Positions 36,000-47,830 of a stretch of DNA of 64,000 nucleotides are shown one piece after another. How positions within the stretch are numbered: position 1 is the first letter of the stretch; each line of letters starts with the position of its first letter. The position numbers were made by a program, and so were the translations under genes. The notes below the pieces were generated by a model, which saw only the letters and a list, made by a program, of their open reading frames with translations, did not search any database and was not told the DNA's origin. Source of the DNA: Polytrichum commune (Eukaryota > Streptophyta > Polytrichopsida > Polytrichales > Polytrichaceae); the NCBI GenBank assembly GCA_950295325.1, contig OX485804.1, positions 64,076,533 to 64,140,532 on the forward strand, in the 5' to 3' direction.

Positions 36000-37412
36000 A
36001 CATACCACTTCGGAAAACAACAATGCACGTACATGTTGATTGCAGGATTCCATAAATAATATGTCGCCACTCCCAGCTCTATAACGCCCACTCCCTATAC
36101 CCGCACCCATCCTCATCCTCATTAGTGCATGCAGTGAGAATTGTGCACAAACCCTACCTAAAAAATGCCTAGACTTCAATGTGGCTCCAAGCCTCCAACT
36201 CTGACGGCCTCAACAGAACAACCATGCATAGCATTGTCTATCAGATCTGGACTCTGGACTCTGGAGAGAGTGGACAATGCACAAGTTCGCCGCGAATAGA
36301 ACCAGCGGATGAATCTGCCAATCTGCGAAAGGGCTTCATCCATATGAACAGGTGGCCGCGAATGGCCAGGAGCGACGTGGAGAATCCGGCGACATAAGGT
36401 GGCGGAGTGGAGGGATGGGCCGCCGATGTGTAGGGTCGGCGAGGTGACCCAACGGCGACGTGACGGAATGGGCGGGAGGTGGGGGCAGCATGGAGGAGCT
36501 TTACTGCTTCTACTCATGGTAGATTTGGGCGATTTGGGGACACCTAGATTTGATTATTCTAATAGGGAATTTTGTGGCATCATTTGGGATATAGCATTAA
36601 ATGCGAATAATCGTCCAAATAAAATTCGTTGGTTCTAAGAACATAGCTTGCTTGTAAAATGGCCCTTTGACTAAGGGCTTTTATGATTTACCGTGATTCA
36701 AATTCGGACTACTAGATTGTTCACTTTGTAGCTATTGTTGAGGCATCTATAACCGATAAAGTAAGAGAGTTTGCATCTATTTAGGAAGGAAAATTGTGGG
36801 GAATTGTTTTTCTTGCAAAGAGAAACAAATCTAAAAAGAATGCAAATTTTTTAATTTTTTCCATGAATATGAAAATTGCTACAAGTTTTGAAGCAATAAA
36901 GTTTAGGGTAACACATAGTCGATCTATAGGTTAACCCATATCTAAATTGTCCATAATGACCCTAGTGAGCGGTTAAATGACTTGATCGACTATGGATGTC
37001 TTGACCTTATATGTTTAGCTACCCACTACTAATATGCCTCAAATCTTGACCCCTAAACGCTCAAGCCTTTTTGCTGAAAAGTTATGTTATATAGCATACT
37101 GGACTTTGTTTTCTTAGAATCCAACTATACGGATGTGAACTAGACTACAATATATTCTTGCTGAGAAGATTGGAAGTCAATCGAACCACATTTGCAGGTT
37201 GACATATGAAAAGGGCCATCATCCAGGGGGTAGCTAGAGAAAATTATGAGATTTTTCGCTTCATGACCATTTCTGTCATGCCACAAATTTTTAAAAGTTG
37301 GAAAGCTTGCCATAATAAGTTATGTGTATGATAAATGAGTTACACTTAAACAAATCGGGGTTTCTTGAGCAAAAATAGATGAAGTCCATCATCCTCAAAG
37401 TTGGAGAGGCCA
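36000..37412. other. Gene-free stretch, GC-rich then AT-rich
   Basis: 36.0-36.5 kb is GC-rich with overlapping frames on both strands (for example 36176-36517 minus) but no recognised domain; it may be promoter or 5' part of the hAT-like remnant. After 36.6 kb the sequence is AT-rich with nothing supportable. Confidence 0.35.
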
Positions 37413-37489
37413 CATGAGGCAGGGGTGTTTTTTCACAAGGTCCCTAACATGTCTAGGGACATGTTCATAAAAAAAAAACATTTCCAATA

Positions 37490-37549
37490 GACGGGTTCTT
37501 AGAAAATGAACCAGTTTTGGGACGTGTCAAATTCACTTTGGACGGGTTC
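37490..37549 (+). repeat. hAT left subterminal motif cluster
   Basis: GACGGGTTC occurs at 37490-37498 and 37541-37549, with TTTTGGGACGTG between them. The same motifs recur near the other end (41914-42000: GACGGGT three times and TTTTGGGACGTG), in the same orientation. Likely transposase-binding sites by analogy with other hAT elements. Confidence 0.6.
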
Positions 37550-37836
37550 TAAAAATAACATTTTTTAAATTTAAAAAAATGGTACAAATATCAATTACGT
37601 TATGTCATATATGACATGTGAATATAAGCATAATGCAATCAAACCACTAATACCCAATTAAACTATCAATCTTGAAGTGCTTGATTCACTTGCATACATT
37701 AATTCATCAACCACAAAATTTAGAACCTTTTTAACATAATGTCAAATATTACAATTGAAGGTAAACTTAGTAATTGAATAAGAATTAGTATATATAAACA
37801 TGTTAAAAAGTTAAAAAATAAAGAGCTACTTACCCT

Positions 37837-40242
37837 TCAAAGAAGTGGATGAATTCTCCTATTCTTCATGTTTCTCCAAACAAGCATCACTGCATTCCAA
37901 TCAATGTATTCAACTGGAATATTTGCACATGAAATGCGCATCAAAGCATCCAAAGTTTCCAACTTCAAACATGTATGTAGATGACTTTTGATTAGGTTTT
38001 GTTTAGAAAAACCCCTCTCACATATTGCAGTGCTCACTAGAATCACCATAACTCTCCTCCACAAGTTACTCAAACCAGGCCAATTGATTGACCACTCTGG
38101 AGTGGTACATGCAAACTCCCAAGCTTCAAATAAAAACTTATTTGGGATCATCTCTCTCATGGTCTCCACCATCTCCAAACACTCACCCCGATACCGATCT
38201 TGTTCTTCTTCAGAAGTCTGAAACTTCACAAACAACCTTTCCAACCACTCTTCAGTAATACAAGTTCTCTCATCATCATTTGCGAGATAGAGATTGGAAC
38301 TAAAGAGCTTGCATGTATTGAAGATGCCTAAGTCTAGAAACCTGTTATTCAATGCATCCACCACCCTTTGTACATACTCTGCCCCAATGAATTTGCACTT
38401 TTCAATTGTACCAGGTCGCTCAGTAACACTCCCCAAATGCATTGCATAGGTTCTCTGGCCACCATCTGCAAGTGGATACACCATCTCCATAGAGGTTGCA
38501 CATGTCTCTAAAAATGGCCACAATACCTTTGAACCTCTTTCAAATGCTGCACCTCTAACTGTAAGAAAACGTCTACTCAAAACTGTAATACAAATGTTCA
38601 AGTGGCCTCCAATATGAGTAATATCCACATGGTCACTTTGGAACAACTTATTGAGTTTATTCAACTCAGTAAGAACATCCACAAGTAAACGTAGAAAAAA
38701 CTGGAACTGAAATGATGTCAGTTTACGATACCATGTTGGTACATCTTCACGAAAAGCTTGTAAAAACATAGGCATACAATCCAAAATCCGTTGCATCACT
38801 TGTCCACGAGATAACCATCGCACTCCATGTATGTGAAGAACAACTAATGGATCCATAGCAAATTCCAACATTAATTGATCAAACTTTGTCCGCCTCAATG
38901 ATGACCTTCCCACCCATGTGTATGCAAAGTTGGAGAAGTCATCCAACACATGTAGCTCCGGTGATGCCTCAGCTCCATCGCTAGCTGCAAGGGCATCCCT
39001 AAACAAGCAAGGGGACTAATTCATGAATATATTGCATTAAAAAAAATTAACATAAAATTAAATCTTAAAATGGAAGACTCACCTATGTGCAATACAATGC
39101 ACATTAATAAGTGTTGGTACATCAGCACGAAGTCTGCCTGCTAGTCCTTGTCTCACCCCAATCATAGAAGCCGCTCCATCAGTAGCTAAAGCCACCAGTT
39201 TCTCAAGAGGCCACTCCAACTTCTCCAATAAGTCCACCACATTCTTATAGAATATCTCACCTGTGGCTCGAGGAACACTTGACAATCCTACAAACTGCAT
39301 ACGTGGAGGCCCCAAGCCACCACGAGACAGACTGCAAACATACACAATCAAATGTTGCTCTAGACTACGATCAGTTGATTCATCTACAAGGAGAGAGATC
39401 ACTGGTGAATCTTTAACTTCTAAAAGATCAACTTCCCTCAAATGTTGTGAAATGGCCCACACAAAATCATACGTAGTTGGTCTGCTAGTATAAGCACCAT
39501 ACTCATCATTGACAGGCATGTCTGGAGCTCTCAGATGTCTAATTATCTGACACATATTCTCATACTGATTGATAGCCCTATCATTAACTACCAAATGATA
39601 CAATATCTTCATACAACATATAATTCTAGCACTCTCTGCATCAATAGCATTTACCACATGTCTAGCCATGGCAATTGCCTTAGGGTTATCTCTCACCGGT
39701 CTCCACCTCAGTATGGCATGAGAATGAAGGGTTGAGCCTTCATGCTCCTTCACGGCTGAAAGCTGCAACGATTCACAACCCTCTCTTTTGGTCCCCCATC
39801 GTGTGTTTTGACCACATGCTTAACATGTTGCACACTTCATGTAGGGCTTTTGGCTAGGCAGAGCAATGTGCATCAACCAAGGCCTTCCTTGGCGCCATAT
39901 GGGCATAAACTTCCTCCTCCTTGGAGGCCGCCCTCCACCACCATGGCCTGGCATGTGTACTCCTACACTATCCTCATCATCTGCACTATCATCTGGCTCA
40001 TCCTCCTCCCCCATCTCAGTGTCCTCCCTAATTTGATCATGTCCCTGAACGTCACCTTGCTCTTCCTCGACATTAGGAAAACCATGTGGGGAACCCCTAA
40101 CAGACGATTCTGACAACTCAGGCAATTCATTCCTCCCATCACTCAAAGTTTGAGAAGAAGAAGATGCCCTTAACATATGGAGAATGCTCAATTGCCGTGC
40201 ATCTCTTCTCTGTCTGCGTACAGCAGACACATGCAAAGACAT
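37837..40242 (-). pseudogene. hAT transposase, DUF4371 / ZNF862-like, one premature stop
   Basis: Two coding exons, 40242-39083 and 38998-37837, split by an 84-bp GT-AG intron (38999-39082) that keeps phase inside HCIAHR/DALA. A probable upstream intron ends in TTGCAG just before the start region. Order: acidic N-terminus; zinc-finger-like segment (YMKCATC, then ...KREGCES, H-X-H); DUF4371 part; DDE core with LLVDESTD and ALATDGAASMIGV; VRWLSRGQV; C-terminal dimerisation region with the third acidic residue in STAICERGFSKQN. All three catalytic acids are present. A TAA at 39820-39822, inside the zinc-finger segment, is the only break seen; otherwise the frame is intact to TGA at 37837-37839. 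Either a very young pseudogene or a read error. Confidence 0.85.
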
Positions 40243-41539
40243 AACTGCAACACATATTAAAAACACTTCAATCGCCACTCATATGAAATATAAAAACCTT
40301 AATTATGTGACTTAACACCAACCTATATTCTATGTTAATTTCTTGCTCTTCTAGACATTAGTTGACTAACACTTGGGAAAAAATAAAAACAAAAAGTTAG
40401 CGAATGTACCTTCTCCTCAGGGTTGCTCCACCCTCCAAGCTCCAAGCTCCACCTCCAACAAGTCAGCTCCCTCATTCATACATTGGTGACATGTGGTTTA
40501 AGAGGAAACAATCCCTGTCCAGTGTAACCCAACTCAGCATGCAACTTTGATTGGGAGGAAATTATATTGAAGACTAAATTGATTGGAAATAAAATGAAAT
40601 TGATTGGATTGATTGGAAATGAAATGAAATTGATTGGAAAGAGTCTTGTAAACATATAAGTCAAAGTTCCACCTTCTGACACTGCAATATCCCATATCCT
40701 TTGCCAGCAGCATTTTCAATCATTCTTGCTGCAGCTGCACACACCGTAAACCAGCTTGAACTAGTTTTGAAGGCTCCGACTCAAATCTCAGACAATGCAG
40801 AAAGATCTGCACACAAATGAGAACATTCGATCAGGGCAAGAAACTGTGCAGGAAGTTTCACCTTAAGTAGGAGCTTGTCACCCTTAAGTTATACTCACCT
40901 TTAAATGTGCCAACCAGTTCAAACCAGAAGATTCGTTCTACAACCTCAAAACCAAGCTCGCAAATTTGGTTGGGGGGCCAAGGTGAACACTTCATTTGGA
41001 TTCTTGCTGCATGAAATGAGATCTGGAGCTTTGGTTCGAGTGCAATCTTGAACTTGCAGGACTAAAGTAGGGAAGTCAAGTGTGCAAGGGGTTTAGGGTG
41101 GCACAGTCTAAATTTTTATATGTTGGATGGAGAAGAGGTGTCCTCATATGTGATAATTTATCCGTCTCTCTAAACTTGCAGATCTTGGAACATCGGACTT
41201 GAAAGTGTCACAATTTCTTCATCGGAATCGTGATGGGGCTTGAGACTTGAACCTGCAAAATCAATCCACCTAATAAATAGACAACGCTTGCACTATCCTT
41301 GCAAAGACAACGCTTCCACCATCTTAGGCACATGTAAGGCTCAAATATCTACTCATACATTGACCCAACAACTTACAAGCTCAACCCTGCAATTTGCTAG
41401 GGTTTAACTCGAATTGACAGAAATTTCCTGCACAGCCCTCGAATCTGCACTCAACCCACAACAAAAGAGAGGAATAAGACTCTCAAGATTTAGGATGCTA
41501 ATGAATCGAACATATGCAACTGAAAGCTAAAGCAACTGA

Positions 41540-41720
41540 GAGACCGGTGAGAGATAACTTGATTGCAGTCGTCAAATGAACCGGTTGAGTTTGAGAAAAC
41601 ACCTGTTGAAGTTCAAGATTGCAGGAGAAGATTGTTCCAGCGGCACTCTTCAACTTCTTGAATTCGAGTTAGTTTCAAATGAACCGGTAGAGTTTGAGTG
41701 ACTGAGTCTAGTTCAGTTTC
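41540..41720 (+). repeat. CCGGTT-rich dispersed repeat, partial copy D (inside the hAT element)
   Basis: ATGAACCGGTTGAGTTTGAG then CTGTTGAAGTTCAAGATTGC, matching the first third of the 33.4 kb copy, with a second half-copy at 41675-41700. Confidence 0.55.
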
Positions 41721-42033
41721 TCTGAACTAGTTTGTGGACAAACAAACAAAATGGGGCAGTGGCAGGCTGGCAAATTGGTAATTATAATAGAAAAAGCAGA
41801 AATGAATGAAGATAGTAAGATACTATTGTTTCCAAGTGGCAAGTGCACCAATCACATGCCAACATCTTTCGGGTTATCTTTATCGATTTGTTTTTTCCTT
41901 TAACCTTTTCATGGACGGGTTGGTTTTGAAATTACCGGTTTTGGGACGGGTTGCAATTTTTTTTTGCCTTTCAATTCGAGGTTTTGGGACGTGGACGGGT
42001 AAAAACTTTGTGAAAAAACAGCCCTGCATGAGG

Positions 42034-43056
42034 GCATTTTGGGAGATTTCCCCAATTTCATGGAGCAAGCAACATGAACACTTATTTTTTCCCAAATCCA
42101 TCCGGTCAAGTTGTGCACAATTGTCACCATCTTCTAAGCGAAAAAATTCCCACCCAAATTGGGCTCTTATATTTGGCTCCTACATTTGGGCAACACATGG
42201 AATCGCCTCCCAAAACAAGCAATGCCAACCTAACAAAAAATCTTACATGCTTGGAGTATGAGGTTTTTTAATGTTATTTTGGCCCGCACGATAGTGGGCA
42301 CCACCCTACACTAGCAGATTCCTTCCATCCACGTAGATTACCACTTAGTGGATCGCAAACCCCATCAAAATATTAGGTGATGACCCATTTCGGGTTGCAT
42401 GAGCATTTAAGGGTTAATAAAGGTGGCCATGAACACTTCCGGTCATACCTATCCACACAAAGAACTTTACATAAGGCCTTTGTGGCCCTCTCATCTTACT
42501 CTTTTGTCTATCATCTTGAGGCTCTTGGTGGCTATGGCTCTTGGCTTGTGAATTATGTGATTGTGTTTTGAGGAGTTTTCGATTTTGTGTTCTTAGTGGT
42601 GCGATCCTTCATTTGTGCTCTAGGAGCTTTTGTAAATGGTTATAATACCTTAGTGTTCCCTCTTAATCTATTAGCTTAAATCTCTCTCTCTTTCTCTCTC
42701 TCATAAGTATTAGAACCCATTGTTAGGTTCTTATTTTAAATCAATATGAGATCTTTTAGTTTCATGACTTTGAATCATTCTTGGACTTCTCTTAATTTTG
42801 TAATTATATATATATATATTTATTTATTTATTTATAGAGCTAACTTTTTAAAACTTTTACAAAGTTTGAACTTCCTCTTTTCAGAGGCCAAATCTTTTCA
42901 ATATAGTGTTCCCATATCCTTCCACTTGCTCTCATCATGGATGTTTTCTTTGCTTCCGGACGCCCCTTTCATCTCACAAGATTCTTCAATGCCCAAGAGA
43001 AAATCCAACCAAATTTTTACCCATACGATGGTGGTCTTCCGTGTTGCACAAGGGCA
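42034..43056. other. Gene-free stretch with simple repeats
   Basis: Short frames only. CT-rich (TCTC)n near 42680-42705 and a (TA)n(TTTA)n microsatellite near 42805-42838. No supportable gene. Confidence 0.4.
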
Positions 43057-43285
43057 TCACACCTTTTGTGTAATTAGTGTGGGTTACCATTTTGAGTCAC
43101 ATGTTGCTATAACTTTTTACCAACATTACCATTTTTTTACCAACTAACCAATATCATTTACTTTGGTGTGCATACTAGCTATTTATGTTAGTTGGGTAAA
43201 AAATGATATTCTCAATAAAAAAAAATGTTATAGCATTGCATAACTCCAAATGGTAATCCACAATAATTACACAAAATAGTGTAGT
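43057..43285. mobile_element. MITE-like element, ACTACACTA family, short copy
   Basis: The left arm reads TTTTGTGTAATTAGTGTGGG then TTACCATTTTGAGTCACATG. The right arm reverse-complemented reads ACTACACTATTTTGTGTAAT. Relative of 18172-18737 but only about 229 bp, so the interiors differ by a deletion. The left outermost bases are diverged. Confidence 0.65.
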
Positions 43286-43327
43286 CCTAACGTCTATTCT
43301 GAATTCACAAAGCATGTGTTTGAGGGC

Positions 43328-43490
43328 ATTCAGCCAATGGCCGGGGAGTCCTAGTGTTTCCAACTCTAGCCGGTTACTTGTTGTGATCTTTCAGTTTAAT
43401 AATTTGAGATATATTCCACAAATTCCTCTAAAACGAATCGTTATTTTCATGAATCCTTGAACTTCAATTGATCATTTTTCAAAGTCATGC
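43328..43490 (-). repeat. CCGGTT-rich dispersed repeat, copy E
   Basis: Reads on plus as GTCCTAGTGTTTCCAACTCT, AGCCGGTTACTTGTTGTGAT, AATTTGAGATATATTCCACA and CTTGAACTTCAATTGATCAT, the reverse of the 33.4 kb reference with substitutions in the CCGGTT core. Confidence 0.6.
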
Positions 43491-45308
43491 CCCGATCACA
43501 CCAAACTTTCCTTCCGGTTTCAATTGTGTAATTGAGGGCCTCTATAGAGCGTAATTGAGGCACACTTCAAAATGTGGAAGGCATTTGCAAGTCCAGCATA
43601 AAATGTCATTCTCTCTGAGGCCAAATTATATTGGCCTGTAAGGTGCTTTGCATACTTATCTAGTAATTCTTCCTTAAGAAAAGTAAGTCCTACATGAAAC
43701 ACACATAGTCATCTAAAATCAAGATATATGCAACGAACATGAAAATGCTAAGGCCCATGCTCCCTCGTCCTAGGCATGAGAATAAAGAACATGTTGTGCA
43801 TTTCAACAAAACAATAACCTAAATTTGAGTGTTTGCGACAAGGTTTCCATTAAACATGGAATTTCTTTTACTTAGAAAGGACGAGAGAAGATGTCAAAGG
43901 GTTAACAATGTCAATGGAATGTTAAAATATGAAAACAATGGTCAAATTCTAGCTATTTTTCACTATAAAAGCATATCAACATTTTATGTGTAATACTTGT
44001 GTCTCTTGGTCCCTTAGGGCAAATCTTCCTAACTAAGACTCCGTAGGGGTTGTTTACGTGGTCCAATAACATACCAAGGGACCACTTGAAGTTGATTGTG
44101 CCCCCACTTTCAAGTTGGTTGTCTAACCTCTTTTTTGGCCCTTTCCAATAATGGATAGGGTACCCCATTCGTGTGTAGGGTTATCATGTTTATTGGAAAT
44201 ATTTTGGGACACACGATATACGAGGAAGCCAACACTAAAGACATCATGGATGATATTGTGAGTGCACATTATATTCCAACTTACATCATATAACATTACA
44301 TGTCTATGTTGTAGGCCACATTATTCAATTGGATGAAAAATAACGTACATTTGGAAGACTTCCAACAAAGTGAGATTCAATTTATACTCACCCTACCTGG
44401 ACGGTTGCAACTATTGTATATTTTAAATAAAATCTCCAATTTTTTTTTTGATATTATCACTCCCCTAGAAACTTCATTGCTATATATATAGTATTTTTTT
44501 AAATCAAGTAAAAAAAATGATTGAAATATTGATGAAAATGAACAAACAGTATGTATTATGATGACACAATCATGATAATGGTTAAAGCTACGAATCTACC
44601 ACAATGATACAAATCATACTCCAAGGTAATTTCCAAAATAAATGAACCAAACATTATTACATCATGACTCACTTAAACAACATCATATCATACTTGTAAC
44701 TCGAACACCTCTAGGTTCACCAAGTCAAAACACAATATCTAATAATAAATTAAATAGGAAAGATTGGGAAGAATGCAAATCCATACAAACTCAAATACTA
44801 AGCATGTACTAAAGCCATGAGTGTAAGCGTCTTGAAGAAGGGAGATCATGCAAGGTTACATAGAAGTGAATATGAACTCGTTGAAAATATCTTGATGTGA
44901 TAAATTATGCTTGCATGTCAAAAAGACAAGAAGTGCGTTCTCCCTTTTCACGTGGACAATGTTGGGAGCTAACTAGCATGCAACAAAAGGCCACCTCAAC
45001 AATAGTGCACGGACGTTATGGCACTCATTGGAGCCACGTCACATCTAAAGGTGGCATCTTATTGTCTTCATAAAGAAAACTTCAACGAAACCACATGTTT
45101 ATAGTAGAGTTCATCTAGGATTTTGTCAATATAAACAAACCACAAAAGAATTTTGAATCAGTCGCCTCAAATGATTGTTCACACATGAATATAGGGCCAT
45201 GGTGGTTAGTGATTGTAGTTTACTTTCTCTGATTTCATGCTTCATAGTTTAAGGTCGTTGATTGCAACCACAAACAAAACATGTGTGATTAGCAACAATA
45301 TGAAGTGT
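43491..45308. other. Gene-free stretch
   Basis: AT-rich; the open frames are short and unrecognised. Nothing further supported. Confidence 0.4.
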
Positions 45309-45316
45309 AGTAATTG

Positions 45317-45726
45317 CACGGGTAGATCACTCCATTGTCAAGTTGAACACCACGTGTGACCAAAAAAAATCTTCTTTTGGTAAGTTGCACCACCAAAATG
45401 GGTCAAAATTTTATCAAATTTTTTTCATGAGTAGATATACACAGTACCTATGACATAGTTAAAAGTGGTAACTAAATTTGATGATTTGTTTTTTTCATAA
45501 AACATACCATTTCTAACTAGAATGACACAAAATTGAACTAAAACAATTACTAAAAAAAATAAAGATGACTAAAAATTTCAAAAGAGTATACAAAAGATAC
45601 TATCAATGGTCATGTGTATGTAGAAAAAATATCATAAATTTTAAATTTATATATGGCATATAATATAGGGGTAGCAAACTTTGTCCGCACGTGGTGTCAA
45701 CTTGACAATGAAGTGACCTCCCCGTG
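45317..45726. mobile_element. hAT-type MITE, copy 2
   Basis: 410 bp, nearly identical to 10713-11121 along its length. Same terminal inverted repeats (CACGGGTAGATCACTCCATT ... CCCCGTG). Flanked by a perfect 8-bp duplication AGTAATTG (45309-45316 and 45727-45734), different from that of copy 1, so the two are independent insertions. Confidence 0.92.
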
Positions 45727-45734
45727 AGTAATTG

Positions 45735-47640
45735 AGAGTGATTTAGTTAACTTTCCTTAGTTTGATTTTGTTTGTAGTTGTTGTCGCAAGGGGAGAGGAC
45801 TTCAAAGCCAAAGCATTGGAGGAGGATTGCAAGAGAAGACATGTATAAGATAAAATTTATGCTTGAATCCATAAATCGATTGTCTCCATTCCATGGGTTG
45901 CAATAGCACATTGAGGGATGATAACTGAGGTCAAATATACTCTTGAACTACAACTTCACCTTTGTCGTGGATTAATAAATTGAAAGTTTGATTGAATGTG
46001 GGCCCAAAATTGCAACCGTTACAATTTACCTCTACCGGTAAATTATGTGGGGATGGGAAAATAATGTGGATGGAAAATGTAATTATGGACCAAATTGATT
46101 ATTTCTTATGATGAAAATTAGAGTTGATAGAAAGTGAAAACCTTGCAAAATGCCTATTTTTCCTCAATACCCTATTTTTGTGAACATTACAAAATCCTAA
46201 TCTTAATTTTGTGGCTCTTTCAGTTGAAATGGCTAAATCATCCATGCTAAATGTAGGAAGAATAGAGTGGCCCACATTAGATCTTTGAGGAAGTTTTGCT
46301 ATGAATCAACAATTGATGTGGTCCATATTAAATTAAGATTTGGATCTATAATTGTATTATTGGATTCAATGTGGTCCCCAATATTTAAATATAATTAATA
46401 TGTTGATAATCACACACACCTTGACAATAGTGTACATATTGTGTGTAAACTGCACTTGTCTTATGATTGAGATCGCAAAGATTATCCTCCAAAGACATCA
46501 CTTGGGGGTTGCTATTTCATAAGCAAAATGATATGAGCCTACTTTTGTCAAACCACTTAGCCATAGATTTTTAGAGAGCTCTAACATCATTATTATAGGA
46601 GGCCATAGGATTTTGGACTAGGTTGCCCAAAAAAATATTTCAACATGCCCACCATCTTATACATGTTCATCTCCATGTGAAACAACACGGAACATGGAGT
46701 CGTGTTTGTGGAGGAGTTATTTTTTTTAATTTAAAAAAAATGTCACAAACACAATGAAATTGGAGTGGGAAGTGAAAACCTAAACTTATTTATTTATATA
46801 TATTTTTAAAACTATATAACCGATGACATGATATCGGATTAGAAGCCATGAGAGCAACGAGTCATCCACCTACTCGAGTTGATTATTGGACATTGCCAAT
46901 AAGCTCATGGACATATTATGAAAATTATGGATGATATTATGCCTCCATAAATGAAAACTTGACAAAATTTTATAACCATTATGCTCTTGGATGAATGATT
47001 AGTTATGATTTCAAGAAGATGCACATGACTCTCTATTGAAGCACAGTAATTAACAACACACGCAGAAAGGCATAGTCCATGGCCAACAATGACCACATAG
47101 GCAATAAGGTAGACAACCCTTATTGAAATACTTTTCTTATTAGGACAAATGTATTTGATTGGTATGTGGTTTGTGTGGCTCCAAGAATGGATACCAAAAA
47201 GACATGTGCTTTAGAGAGATTGAAACGTATTTTATACAAGCATTTTCTTGATCCCATGTCTCACCTTTATAATACTTTAACTTAGACTAGGGCAAGTAAA
47301 TTAAAATGACAGAACATTGATGTGAATGGGAACCCATTCGTCCTTGGTGTAATTATATTTTACTAAGTTTCACAACGAAAATACTTCCTTCCTTTTGGAG
47401 AGTGGGCTCCATTTAGACCAAGGTTGACATAAGGTAGATGGGTCTTCAATGGCTTCTGCATAGACACATTGAAGCTAGTTCCATTTTTGTCATATAAAAG
47501 GACAAAACCAATTCGTAGGACACATTTGTGTTATTTAAGAGAAAGCCTAGTCATTTCTAGATTTGCATATGCATCCGGGAATGAATAGTGGCCTCTGTCT
47601 AGGATGCAAATGCAAACCCAGGATAAACTGCCACCCATCT
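45735..47640. other. Gene-free AT-rich stretch
   Basis: No supportable gene. A diverged piece of the GATTGGAC...dispersed repeat family lies near 47110-47260. Confidence 0.4.
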
Positions 47641-47644
47641 GGCA

Positions 47645-47830
47645 TTGCCTTCAATACTAACTCTTGAATTTCCTCTAAATTGATGGATAATTTTTTGAAG
47701 TCTTGAACTTCAACCAGTTGTTTCTCAAACTCAACTGGTTCATATGTAACTAGAGATTTTTCAAAAGTCTCAAACCTCAGCCGGTTATTTCTCAAACCCA
47801 TCTGATTCATATGTAACTAGTTGATACTGG
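47645..47830 (-). repeat. CCGGTT-rich dispersed repeat, copy F
   Basis: CTTGAATTTCCTCTAAATTG, CTTGAACTTCAACCAGTTGT, TCAAACTCAACTGGTTCATA, followed by a second half-unit with AGCCGGTTATTTCTCAAACC. The unit is partly tandem here. Confidence 0.6.

Larger units (their letters stand above)
37420..42026 (-). mobile_element. Complete hAT element with TIRs and target duplication
   Basis: 4607 bp. The left terminus is CAGGGGTGTTTTTTCACAA (37420-37438). The right terminus, reverse-complemented, is CAGGGCTGTTTTTTCACAA (42008-42026), one mismatch in 19. Both sides are flanked directly by CATGAGG (37413-37419 and 42027-42033), consistent with a hAT target duplication of 8 bp with one changed base. It encodes a DUF4371/hAT transposase on the minus strand. 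Direct GACGGGT motifs crowd both subterminal regions. A CCGGTT-family repeat copy sits inside at 41540-41720. Confidence 0.9.

Noticed and set aside
42370-42840. Possible LTR or retrotransposon end near CT-rich and TA-rich tracts
   Set aside because: No matching second copy, primer-binding site or polypurine tract could be identified in the window.
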